A stretch of DNA of 64,000 bases from contig NW_015971549.1 of assembly GCF_000182565.1 (NCBI RefSeq), positions 653,071 through 717,070 of the forward strand, in the 5' to 3' direction. Source of the DNA: Spizellomyces punctatus DAOM BR117 (lineage: Eukaryota > Chytridiomycota > Chytridiomycetes > Spizellomycetales > Spizellomycetaceae). Both the position numbers and the translations under genes were made by a program. This document shows, piece after piece, positions 32,013 through 45,589 of the stretch. Position 1 is the stretch's first letter. Every line of letters starts with the position of its first letter. A model generated the notes under the pieces. It worked only from the letters and a program-made list of their open reading frames with translations. It was not told where the DNA came from and ran no database searches.

Positions 32013-35000
32013 ATGGCGGATATGAATGCTGCTGCACGTCGGGGATCGAGTGGTGCCCCCGTCGCTGGTTCGGGATTGGTTTCGGATTTGGTATCGCTTG
32101 GAGTCGAGGGCAAGATTTCGTCTGCTAGTATAGGGGCCCGGAAAGGTAGCATCAAGGAAAGTGTGGATGATGAGAGCTATCGATGGAAGGAGACGTTGGA
32201 AAGTGTGATTGACTCTGTACGTTTATATGGCTGTTGAGTTTTGATGAGAGCAGAGTTGAAGACGTTGACAACAGTCGTATCACACAGGTTGTTTCGATCC
32301 GTTTTATTGTCACGCGCAACTTTGATACCTGGCAAGTAGGCTCATATACTGCGGTAAGTCTTTGGTACCGGATACGGATGGTGGCACTTGCCAATAATCG
32401 GGAGCTTTATTGGTGATAATGTCACATATCCATTTGATAATATAGACCGGGTTCATTGTGGATGTCGAAAACGGGATTATTTTGACAAACAAGCATGTTG
32501 TTACTGGTAATGCAAGGGCTTTTTTGAGATTAGCGAGAAAGAGTCGGGATCTCAAGAGATTTGAATTGCTTTTTTTTTGCAGATGCCCCATTTGTGGGTA
32601 AAGTATGCTTTAGGAATTCAGAGGAAGTGGCAGCGTGGCCTGCATGGAGAGATCCTGTGCATGACTTTGGTACGTGAACACACATTCCCATCCGATGGCA
32701 GCAGGCGGGAGAAGGCGGGAGACTGAATTGCGTATAACCGATACCAGGATTTTTACGATTCGACAAGTCAAAAGTTAAATTTATGAAGCTGTCGGCCATT
32801 CCTTTGGAACCGGATGCGGCTCGTGTTGGTCTGTCCGTTCGTGTGCCCGGTTCCGATGCAGGAGAAAAACTTGCGGTATTGTCGGGAATTATCGCTCGGA
32901 TTGATAGGCCGGCAGGTATGGTATCACGTATGGTATCATTTTTCTTTTCCAATATACTAATCTGAGACATGCTCCTGGTAGCAAACTACGTGAGTACCAG
33001 ATCTGACCACAGACGCAATACGGTTATGAGGCATGTCGAGAATCGTTTCTGAGCAAAACTTTCTAATGCAGGGAACCGGCACTTATTGCGATTTTAATAC
33101 GTGAGTTGGGTAAATGTATTCCAACGTTTTGTCAGATGCTGAACTTTTGTTTATTAGGTTTTACATACAAGCATCTGGTATGCGTTTGCCCACGTCCACA
33201 CATCCAATAATGTACTTTGGTCAACGTCCTAACGTCCTTCGTCAGCAAACACATCTGGAGGTTCAAGTGGATCTCCTGTAGTCGATATCGATGGACGAGC
33301 CGTTGCGTTAAACGCTGGTGCGTTTGTTTAACACATGTGAACTCTTTTGGGCCAGGGCAAATTATTGATGGTCGTCAATGAACGGTCGCTGTTTAGGGGG
33401 TTCAACACATGCTGCATCCAGTTTCTTCTTGCCCCTTCATCGTGTGAATAGGGCACTGAATCTACTCCGACAGAACAAGCCTATTCCTCGTGGTACTTTT
33501 CAAGTCGAGTTTGTGTAAGTCGCCAAAGCCTTTGTAATGATTCTTTGATGTCCCCAATAACACTCGCTGCACCTTCCCAGCCAAAAGCAGTACGATGAAG
33601 CCAGGCGTCTTGGATTGCCAGTAGAATTTGAGACAAAGTTCCGAGAGAAATCACCAGAGCTAGGTGGTTTGCTTGCAGTCAAGAACACCATACCAGGGGG
33701 CCCAGCCGATGGCATTTTATACACTGGCGACTTGCTGATCAAGATTGGTGACAAACTTGTGAATCATTTTGTCGAATTGGCAGCGGCGCTCGATGACACA
33801 TCGGCAGTATGGGACGAGAACGATTATAAACTGCCTGAGGATAAGAGACCGTATCTTACTCTCACAGTTTTCCGCGATAAGCAGTTTATTGAAGTGGATG
33901 TTCCCGTTGACTCACTTCATCGTATTACTCCCGACCGATATGTCGAAGTGGGTGGATCTATTGTGCATCCCCTCAGCTATCAACTCGCAAGGTCCTATCT
34001 TCATGCAGTAGGCGGCGTATTTGTGGCAGACGCAGGACATATGCTTGGCGTTGCGGGTGTCCCTGCGTATAGCATTATCACATCGGTAGCGCATAAGCGT
34101 GTACCAAATATTGAGGCCTTTATCGAGGTTATGAAAGATTTGTCGACTGGCAAGCGCGTTCCGATTCGATACTATTCCCTTGCCAAAAAGAATGTGGAGA
34201 TTGTCAAAATTGCGGTTGTGGAGAACAAATGGGGAAGATTTAGAATGGCAGTTCGAGATGGTACGCTTTTTTCAAGCTCTGTGATGCCATTAGTTTTGGA
34301 CAGAGTGTGTAATCGGTTTCTCCTACTGCTGCGAAACAGATCCGGCTGGAATTTGGGCTTATACTGAGCTCCCAACCACAAGCAAGCCCCTGCTCCCCGC
34401 ACCACGCACAGCATCCTACGTTCACATCAACGCAGCGAAAAACAAGCACAGTAGAATTGCCAATACCGTCATGCCGTCCCTCTGTGTTGTGGAGACGCAT
34501 TCTCCCTTTGGCATTGACGGCCACAATTCGAAATGGTCGGATGGAGTTGGACTCGTGGTTGACCACAAAATTGGGCTCGTGCTAGTTGATAGGTCCACCG
34601 TCCCCACGTCACTAGGTCGGCTATTTGTAACGTTTGCAAACAATCTTGTTGCGCCGGCCAAGATTGTTTGGATGCATCCTATGCATAATATCGTGTTTGT
34701 TCGCTACGATAAGTCCTTCCTATCGGCACAAGCAAGTGAGAGGAGGGCCAGTTTGCCCCAACCACCTTTGCCGGTCAAGTCTATTGAAATATCGCCTTTA
34801 CCGGCAATGACATCTGGCGACGAAATCCACCTCGTTACGATTAATGTGATCACGGTATGCTGTCATTAGTGTCGACTCTTGTGGACAACGTTTACTCAGA
34901 TAGTTCATTTCAGCACATTCCAAGAGTACAGACCACGCACGTCAAGGCAAAGGGATATTTCATGTTTGGCGATACCTCACCTCCCAAGCCTCGTACAATG

Positions 35001-36447
35001 AATTGGGATGATGCCATTACGTAAGTTGATATATCATTGAACTATTGAGTCTTTGGTAGACTTTTACTTACCATATAGAGTCCAGGTTGCAAAAACCCAT
35101 GTGCGAAGAAGCTGGTGTCCTCGTGGATGAGAACGGGCGTGCCAGGGGAGCGTGGCTTGTATCACCAGAAAGTAATAGTTACTTGGGTGTGGGTCTCGAA
35201 GATGGCAGTGAAGTTCGTCAGATTCTGGATGCGCTGCAGCAGCGTGAAGCGGCGCGGCGGTTTGATCAGCCGCCGTCCGAAGGCTTACCACTACCTTTAT
35301 TGCGATGCGTTGATGTAGAGCTTACAGAGACTTACTTTTGGAAGGTAAGCGTATACATCTCTGCATTTTTGCCTTAACTGCGTCTTGCTAATAGTATCCT
35401 TCAGGCACGAGAACTTGGACTCTCTGAGAGATGGATTCATCGAATCACAATGGCACGGGCTGAGGAGCTCGGTAGTGACTTGCAGGATACACCGGCAGAG
35501 TTGCAACAACTGGCCGAAACCGAAATTGGCGGAGTTGTTGGTGGAGACAAGTATACGGTATATATAATATATATCCATAGGTCCGATGCGATGAAGTTAA
35601 ACACTAAATGTCTCTTCAGGTTATCACTGTTCGCCGTATCCCTGCTATCAGCGGCCGCGAAGACGATGAAAGCAAGCCAAAGGAAGGAGATTTGATTCTG
35701 GCAGCAGACGGACGGCCAGTTACGTCCATGCGCGGAGCGTTGATGGATATTGTGGTACCGACCGCTGGGCAGGCTGTTGAACAGCCTTCTCCAGTCACTC
35801 TTACGATTCTACGGGAGGGAGAAGAGAAACAACTGACCGTTCCTCGAATTTTACTCTCCGGAGCTCCTACGGTGGATGTTGTGCAGTGGGGAGGCGCCAT
35901 TTTCCAGATGCCACATCGGAGCCTTTTTTTCCACGTTAAAAGAATTCCAAAGGGCGTATATATTTCTCTGTTGTATTCAGGATCGCCAGCGCAGAGGGAT
36001 CATCTATCAGCTTGTTGGTTTGTGGTCGAAGTGGTATGTGCACATTTCCTTTCACTTGATCCACTCCTGCTATTTCTAATGGTCTGCGGACTGTGCTTTT
36101 GTACCATCAAGGACGGCAAGAAGATTTACAATCTGGACGACTTTTTAGAGGCGGTGGAAGGCGAAGATTGGCACAGCCGTGTACCTATGGTTGATCCCAT
36201 CAGTGAGGGCTGGCAACAGGATGCAGTGGCCACTATTGAACGTCAGCAAACTCCAACCGCGTCTGCCCTAACGAAAACAGAAACGCCTACAGGAGACGAG
36301 GGGGAGATGTTGATCAAATCTACCGTGACGAGAAGTTTCCGTTTCCGGCTCGTGAGTTTGGAGCAAGTTCATAAGGTGGTGACAATTGATATGGATCTGG
36401 CTAGTAAGAATTATTGGCCGACATGGAGATGCGTGGTCAAGGGATGA
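32013..36447 (+). CDS. NMA111: Nma111-type HtrA serine protease
   Basis: Seventeen exons: 32013-32216, 32288-32353, 32446-32506, 32583-32669, 32748-32915, 32982-32989, 33072-33100, 33158-33177, 33246-33317, 33397-33514, 33581-34260, 34340-34854, 34914-35020, 35086-35344, 35405-35557, 35620-36033, 36112-36447; 1098 residues. The chymotrypsin-like core carries His about 107 (ILTNKHVV), Asp about 138 (DPVHDFGFLRFD) and Ser about 222 (TSGGSSGSPVVDI). A PDZ domain (GGLLAVKNTIPGGPADG) follows, then the degenerate second protease half and further PDZ regions typical of this double-length family. Yeast Nma111 is a nuclear protease acting in apoptosis and heat-stress response (known). One exon is only 8 nt. 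The start is the ATG just before the conserved acidic/helical segment; 31680 is an alternative. Confidence 0.92.
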
Positions 36448-36966
36448 AAATGTCTCCGCATTAAAGAGGAGTTTTTTTGGAAATATTTTGTGTTGATGAG
36501 GACAAATGGAAGGTAGGGCGGATTTTTACCTACCCGCCTTTGAATGAGAATACCTGTACTGGTGTTTGAGGCTTCCGATCGCCAGAGCCTTGTTCATAAA
36601 TACCTTTGGAACTTGGCGGTCGCTCTTGCATGCTGTTTGGAGCATGTTCACGCGGAGCTCTGCAGTCAGTCAGTCTTTGACAGGGAAAACTGGATGTGAT
36701 ATGTAATCTCTACATGATATCCGAAAATATCCAGTAGACCTGTGTATTGAAGCGTGAGTCAGATACATTGAAATACTTGCATCTTCACCTAACCTTTGCA
36801 TTGGTTGGCCATTGCGTCACATCCACGCGCGTGCATGACAGAGCACATTCCAGAGCCTTTAGGCGGGATGTGGGGTATTTAAACACCATAATGGGATGTG
36901 TCCCTCGCAACATTTCTTGTTCCATCTTTCCCCGCAGGTATTCGTCCAAAAACAAATAGAATAGGA
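36448..36966. other. Intergenic, nothing recognised
   Basis: Contains the Nma111 3' end and the promoter of the alcohol dehydrogenase gene. Confidence 0.5.
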
Positions 36967-38563
36967 ATGGGTATCCAGAACTCGGCAAATCTGAAAGCAG
37001 TCATTCGCCCGTCAGTCGAGAAAGCACTCTCTCTAACAATCCCAAAAACCCAGCGGGCGGCAGTTGCATTTACTCATGGTGGAAAACTTGAGATCAAAAC
37101 CTCTGAACCAGTTCGTGAACCTGGACCTGAAGATGTCTTGGTTCATGTCGTGAAAACTGGAGCTTGTCATACCGATCTTCATGCTTTGGTATTGTAGTGC
37201 AATGAATTCCTCCTGTTTTTCTTTTACCTTTGCTAAATTGATGTGCGTAGAGTGGGGACTGGGAGTTGAAGAGTAAGATGCCTTTAATTGCTGGTCATGA
37301 GGGTGCAGGTCAGTCAAGTGGAGGCATCATTTAATGCAATCTCCATCCACTTTGCGTGCCCTTTCAACTAATGACGATAAACAATCATTTAGGATATATT
37401 GTGAAAGTTGGCGAGCAAGTCACGTATGTTGGACATGTGGATGTAAGACAATGCCAATCTCTCTCATTAATGTTCACAATGCAGGAATTACAAGCCTGGA
37501 GATCGTGTTGGTATCAAATGGATCCATGACACATGCGGTATCTGCGAGTTTTGTTTGAGTGCGCGTGAGACTGTTTGTCCGAATCAAGAAACCTCGGGAT
37601 TTACTGTTGATGGAAGTTTTCAAGAGTATGCCGGTAGGCAAAATCTTCGAATGGACTAGTCTTTAAACGGTTTGAAATGATTCACACTGATCTTTGTTCA
37701 GTTGCGAAAGCACGCCATGTTGTTCCCCTACCCGAAGGGTTGAGTTATGAGCAAGCGGCGCCCATACTTTGTGCCGGAGTATGTGCCATCCGAAAATGTT
37801 TGTATAATTCTAAAGACTGCTAACAAGTGCCAAAATTTGGGTCCTGTAAAAAACAGCTTACAGTATACAGGGTATGTGACTCGTGCGACCCAGTTACAGT
37901 CAGGCATTTATTCTAAAGTTCCTTAATATAGGGTCTAAAAGAGACCGAGGTTAAACCTGGACAGTGGGTGGTCATTTCTGGCGCTGGCGGGGGTCTCGGG
38001 CATTTGGCAGTACAATATGCGAAAGCAATGGGAATGAGGGTCGCTGCGATAGATGCCGGCTCCAAACGAGAATTCTGCGAATCCCTTGGCGTCGATGCTT
38101 TCTTTGATTTTCAAAGTGAAAAGAATCTCAGTCAAGCTATACTTGATACTACTCATGGAGGGGCGCATGGGGCCTTACTTGCCGTTGCTAACCCAGAACC
38201 GTACAAGCAAGTAAGTTCTAGAAATGACGTTTCAATGGTGCTACCCCATCTTCTGCTAAATGGAAATATCCAAATTAGGCCCTTGGGTATCTTCGAACCT
38301 GGGGTACACTGGTTACCTTAGGTTTGCCCAAGCGCGGCTCAGAGATCCCTGTAGATATTTTCGATACCGTCATGAGACGATTGACGGTTAGAGGCTCCAT
38401 TGTTGGTAGTCGTATCGAAGCTATCGAGGCTTTGCAATTCGCTGCTCGAGGTGAAGTTAAGGTGCATCTTGAAGTCCGACCCCTGAGTCAGCTCCAGGAG
38501 GTTCTGGAAAGTATGGCAAAAGGGGACATCAAGGGTAGGATTGTGTTGGATACTAGTAAATGA
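36967..38563 (+). CDS. ADH: Zinc-dependent alcohol dehydrogenase (MDR family)
   Basis: Eight exons: 36967-37188, 37251-37308, 37393-37423, 37485-37633, 37702-37778, 37857-37871, 37932-38210, 38279-38563; 371 residues. Catalytic zinc ligands are Cys about 67 (GACHTDLHAL), His about 90 (AGHEGAG, joined across an intron) and Cys about 177 (PILCAG). The structural zinc set is complete: Cys 121, 124, 127 and 135 in the CGICEFC...C pattern. The Rossmann motif is GAGGGLGHLAVQYAKAMG, followed by AAIDAG, indicating NAD preference. The fungal tetrameric Adh type interconverts ethanol and acetaldehyde. About 20 extra N-terminal residues (VIRPSVEKALSL) could be a weak targeting sequence; location is uncertain. 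One exon is 15 nt (LTVYR). Confidence 0.92.
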
Positions 38564-38760
38564 GCAAAGCACTTGTGTGTGCGATTCGCGCAATCAGCTA
38601 CAGATTGTATGTTTGTAAATTTACTTTTCATTGCAAAAATTGGGAATTACTGAATTCGACATAACGTGTGATTGCAAAAATCTAACAAATACCCACAAAC
38701 TTTGGAAAAAAGTACATTTACGATGCTCTATGAGGTAGTTGCGGACGTCCAAAGAATTTC

Positions 38761-39444
38761 TCAAGACAACTTGCTGATCACGAACGATGCCGCCTCTCCC
38801 GCCTGCGGGCTGGCACCATAAGAAGCGTGGACTAACCAATTGGAGCCGGTCGACGTGCAGACCGGATCACCAGCATTACAGTAGTCTCTCGTTTTGGCAA
38901 CCCACTCCTGGGGAAGGCGTGGTGCTCCTGGGCGCGGGCCACCTTGACCTTTGGCGGTTCCAGCCGACGAAGGCAAACTTGGATCGTAAAAAGGGTCGCC
39001 GAACATGATGACAGCTGGAATACGGTTAAAGGTGGCTTCACTGATGCTGCTGAAGGCGCGATGCAGAACCATGGCGCCCTGCGAATAACCGGCTAAGACG
39101 TATTGTTGCTCAGGGCAAGCTGCCGCTTGAGCAGTGAGGTGATCCATCAAATCTTTGGCACCTATAATGGGGCCGTTTGCGAAATCCCTGTCAGCAGGGT
39201 AAACTACATTGTACAACGTTGCTTTGGGGAATTGCCGCATGATTCGCCCGATGGTGGGTTGCATAACTCGACTCCCAGTCTGAGGTTCAGTCGTTCCACG
39301 AACGGATATGATTTCGATCGGGCTGCACGCAGTTATTGAGGGATCGTTCTTGCCGTTAGCCAGCGCATCTGACACGGGCGCTCCTATGACGGCGGCAAGG
39401 CTCGACATCGCAAGGCCCAAAATCGTAAAGGTCCGGAGAGGCAT
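38761..39444 (-). CDS. Secreted cutinase-family esterase
   Basis: One coding exon, 227 residues. The start is the ATG at 39444; a GTAAGT...CTTTAG pair upstream (about 39517-39458) suggests an intron in the 5' untranslated region. The signal peptide is at about 1-21 (MPLRTFTILGLAMSSLAAVI, then GAP). The alpha/beta-hydrolase core begins CSPIEIISVRGTTEP. The nucleophile Ser is about 121 in AGYSQG, with Asp about 193 in GDPVC and His about 206 in LVHASYG; the Cys residues near 40/110 and 189/196 fit the two family disulfides. Cutinases cut ester bonds of plant cutin and related polyesters, and the fold also covers acetylxylan esterases, so the substrate is uncertain. It suggests feeding on plant material or pollen. 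Confidence 0.9.
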   Translation of the reverse strand: MPLRTFTILGLAMSSLAAVIGAPVSDALANGKNDPSITACSPIEIISVRGTTEPQTGSRVMQPTIGRIMRQFPKATLYNVVYPADRDFANGPIIGAKDLMDHLTAQAAACPEQQYVLAGYSQGAMVLHRAFSSISEATFNRIPAVIMFGDPFYDPSLPSSAGTAKGQGGPRPGAPRLPQEWVAKTRDYCNAGDPVCTSTGSNWLVHASYGASPQAGEAASFVISKLS

Positions 39445-42301
39445 CACTGGCAACGGCTAAAGTGGGGGATTTCAGCATGGACTCTGGACAGCATATGTCT
39501 TTTTGTTACTTACCAATCTTCAAAGAAGCCAAGAGAGCAGTCAAAGCAAAGAACGTGAAAGGCTGAGGAAAAGTAGTCCATCACTGTGTCCTTTTAACCT
39601 TTGGCATCAGTCAGCAATGTGAGAGTAACAGCATCCATGATCCATAGAACCAGCCAAAATTATTTTGTCCACATTGAATGATTATGATGGCCTCAACAGT
39701 TTGTGACAGAGTGGAAACGGCTCCGTTGCATGTACGTTCATTTGTTGGCTATCTGCTAGTAGCATTAGAAATCATTTAAGCGGATATACAGATGTTTTGC
39801 TACACTGCTTTCAATTTGTCTGCCCATGTTGCCAAACACTTGTTTTGCCAACGTAGTAAATGCACGCCATGTCGCGTACGAACATTCCAGTTAGCATGGG
39901 GGACGTCCACCACACTAGGACAATTCACTGGTGAGAAGAGCACCCACGACGCACAAAAGGTCAAGTGTAGAAACTCGGGTGAGAGCAATTGCCGGTGAGG
40001 TCTGAGAGTGATGATGTTACTGTAATGTTCATTATTCTGCAGACGTGCAAAAGGGGATTCAACCTTCCGGAGATTCAGCAGCGAGCAGAATTATCCAAGA
40101 CCATTGGCTTACCGTAGGTAGTCTGCCAACCTCGGGCCCTCCAATCGCTTGTATGTGATCTCCCCACAACACCGATCTCATTATATCAATTTCCCAAACA
40201 TTATTTCATTACAAGCAACTCTCCGAAAGATGGAATTTAAGAATTTTACTTTCAGCATCTTCAGAAGGATTTGGGTCGTCCTCCACTAATCGCGAGCTTT
40301 CGGTATCAAGAACCGATTTTCAAGGGGAAGCCTGTCCGGGTAATCAAGAATGGTGTAAGTCCAGAGCGAGGTATTATATGGTCTTTTGACCAGGTTCCGT
40401 TAAACGTACAGCGAAATATACCAGGAACAAGGTCGGTAGATCAAATATGGCGAAAGAGAAACTTGAATTGTGAGCGTGGATTGCAAATAGTGGCCAATTG
40501 TACTTCGTGCACCGTCAGCTTTGCAATTCAGTGTCGGTAAATATCGAAATACGAGCCATGGGCAGTGTTGTTCGAAATATGGTCCGCATGTTTCTGCTCC
40601 GCAGCAGCTTGTGATTGTTCCATAAGCCTCCAGCGTAACCCAGTTCAGTGAACGATACTCAAAGTCGGAATCGAAATGGTTTAACATGACAGATTCGGGA
40701 GGCACGGAGCACCAAGCGTCTAGCTAAAATTGAACATCGTGCCGGGGAGATAGCTTATTTTCTCTGTCGAATGATGCTGACAATTCTTGTGGCAACCACA
40801 GTTACAGAACAGGCTGCTGCAGGTGTGATTAGTCGTGCTGTTATTATCTAGACGACACTTGCATGTGACAATTACACAACCGAAGAATCGGTTGCAGAGA
40901 GTGTGAGATCAAGCACGAAGTAGCCTGTCCAACCTGCTTCACCGGCCTTTTTGGACATGCTTGATTATCGAGAAGAAATGGCAGATTATGCAGCAGAACA
41001 GATTGTGAAGAGCGGGATATGTTGCCAGTGAACCAGATTCTGCAGAAAGGTGGCCATTAAGTGACCTGTGTTTGGAAAATGGAGCTGGCTTGGTTAGCAT
41101 GGCCATCTGAACTGGCAGAGGGTATCTCCTTTATGATAGCATCCATGCAAGCAGCATTATTCCTTGCACCAGGTGTTGATCACTATAGAATGTTCTTCAA
41201 ACTATGGTATCACAGGGAATTATAGATAATGCACGGATGGATGACCCAAACCTTTGCCAAGCCGCTCTATGATTCAAGGCAGAGCAGCTGTGAGCAGGTC
41301 TCCCAGCAGCAAACCAACATCAATGGGCATTGAGGCGGTACTAATCCCAAATGGAACCACGGCATACCTGTAACAGGTTCAAAGTCCTCCACAGATGCCT
41401 CTCTTCGAATTAATCGTAAGATCATCTTCGATTAGCAAGAAAAGCATTTGGCAGAAGAGATCAAATGTCCCGTCTCCCTACGCCGTCGGTGAACGTCTGC
41501 ACCCTCCCATTGCAGTGTTTAGCCTACGGAGGTGCATTGATCGACCTCTGTGCGGATGGAATTTAGTAGCACCTGTGACAAGAAAGTGTCGAAAAGGGTT
41601 CATTGCGCAATGATCGAAATTATGTAAAAGACTGGGCGAAAACGTTTTGAAGGCATCCACTGTTCCTGGCTTTTCACGTATCGTTTGCCGTGATTTCAAC
41701 GCACCTGTTTGTTATTTTCAGGTGGTCCTTTCAGTATTCCGTGGCAAATTGGTGCTTTTGCTCCCCATGTCAACATCGATTGCGCACACGGCCTTCTCGG
41801 CTGCCACGCTGTATTAATCCACCGCTCAACATCAGTTTGTATCATAGTTCCTCTCATGGCCAGACGTGCTGCATCATTCCCGTCAGACTCTCAGCAATTG
41901 CTTGTCTAGAAACCCTTGATGGCAGCCACGCGGTCTACGGTCGAAGCGACACCCTACCGGCTCTCGAATGTAGCTGCCATTATCCTTCAGGTTGTATTGC
42001 AAAAGTACAAGGTTGGTGTCCTTCCAGCTTTCAGCATCGCAGCAATCGCAACCAAGCCAAATTTTTGAATATCATGGCCGACGTACAAAACTATGAGGTA
42101 TTTAATGATAGGGCCCTCGTTCTTTATTGCGGGTAACATGTCGGATATACAAATCCATGAGCTGTTAATACCCTAACATAATCCCCATCCCCTATCATTG
42201 CCTATTTGTGGTTGCAGATGAGCAGACGCACGTTGCCAACCCGTACTGATCAACTATTGCTTCAATCGTCATTTTAAGTTGATCGGTACATATGCGCTGT
42301 C
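39445..42301. other. Gene-poor region with possible gene remnants
   Basis: No complete gene was seen. Protein-like fragments occur near 40043-40114 and 40700-40860 but are interrupted by stops (see findings). The 3' edge borders the Dhh1 stop. Confidence 0.4.
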
Positions 42302-43921
<1,620 letters not shown>

Positions 43922-45589
43922 GGTGGAGGTGAGTACAGGTTGCCCGGGAAAATGAACGATGTTACGAATGTAGCGTGCGACCACGCTGGGAGATTGCAAA
44001 GAACGTGAAGTGAGAGTCAACTACCAGTTGACAGGCGCGTAGAGAGGTCGGAAATGTGCTTGGTCAGGCGGAATCGCTGGATCGAAGACGGAATCACAAA
44101 GCGGAGAGGGGAATAAACAAGCAATATGTACAAGTTCGTCACAGCAGGTATGCAGCTGGGAAATTTCGGTTTGTACAAGAGGGTAAGGGAAGAACAGCTT
44201 TCTGGTATTTGATCACTGGTGAAAGTGACACTGAGGCTTTGTTGCGCGTGATAGATTGCGACAGATGAAGCGGAGTCAGAGGAATTTGTAGCGTATGGTA
44301 AGGTGTGTCTACTGACGTTGTTGGCTCTGCGGCAAGAAGTTCTTGGTTTCCTCCAAATAGGAGATTTGGGTCAGAGGAGAGTATTCTTCTTGGCAAAAGA
44401 TGGATTGGAAAAAAAAAAACCGTAGGAATAGACTTGAGTGCTTTCACTTGCATGAGGACACAAGAAGCCAACAAAGGGTTGGCGTATCATGTGAGTTAAC
44501 AGCACGGCCATGGCAACGCTGTTTACGTAATCAACGCCATTCGAGCGCACGATGCACAATGACTGGAGTTGAGCACCACCCATAAAGATTATGTCTTTCA
44601 CGTCTGGATGGATTTGAAGGGATTGATTTGACTCTAAAATAATTGATGTCCTGTTCGTAGGAGTTATCTGATTGCGTCCAAGTTTCCAACGAGGAACCTG
44701 CCAACCACTGGTGGACAAGCAGAAATGGTGCCCAACAAGGCGGCAGTATATAATAAAAATGCGTCCTTCGAGCATATCAATCAATCATTCAGATCCCTGA
44801 TAGAAATGAGTACTGTTCCTGTCAATGGAAGGATCACCTTTTTCGTTCGACGGCCTCATTTTCTGAGAAAGTCGTCTCCACGTCAGGCATATTCCCAAGT
44901 TTGGAAATTTTCAGGTATTGGGGGTGGTGGGATGGGCCTCGGCCATCTTCTCCATACGATGTGCAAGATACTACTAGTTACTGGTTGTTTGCAGGTCATT
45001 ATGCCTTGCTATCATGTCTCTCAAGTATAGTAATACGCCAGATTTGCGATGTCTCAACCAAATTCTAATTTCCGATGCCGTATCAGCCGGCAGCAAGAAA
45101 GATTGCCTGTTCGAACCCGAGTCCTTAACAGATCCAATGTAGCAAGTGGAGAAGGATTAAGCCAGTGCGCACATGTTATTTATCCCCATTTCACCCAGAT
45201 ATGCCTCGACCTAAATATCTTTCTGAACCCTAACCATGACCCTAAGATGCGTTTCTTGGCCTCTTCCTTGTTCCCTAATTCCTATCCACCGCCATTTATA
45301 CCGCTGCCCTCCATCTTTTACCTTGTATCTTACATTTGTTTTGGTTGCTCGGCAGGCCACCATCTAACTTGGTTTCTGGTGGACATTTGGGCAAATCAAA
45401 TCCAAGCCACTCGCTTAGCCGCGGGTGTGGTTTCATCACAATACCCGTCGGGACATCTTCGTAAGACCAGTTTTTCACACCAATGTATATAAGATTGCAA
45501 GCTTGAACTCACATCATCGTCACCACACACTATCCCATCTTTCACACAGGGCCCTTCCCAAAGCATAAAGCTGGCCACCTTCAAACAAC
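43922..45589. other. Intergenic, nothing recognised
   Basis: Divergent region upstream of Dhh1 and of the PXA/PX gene, 1.7 kb. Only short unsupported ORFs; no repeats or RNA genes noticed. Confidence 0.45.
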
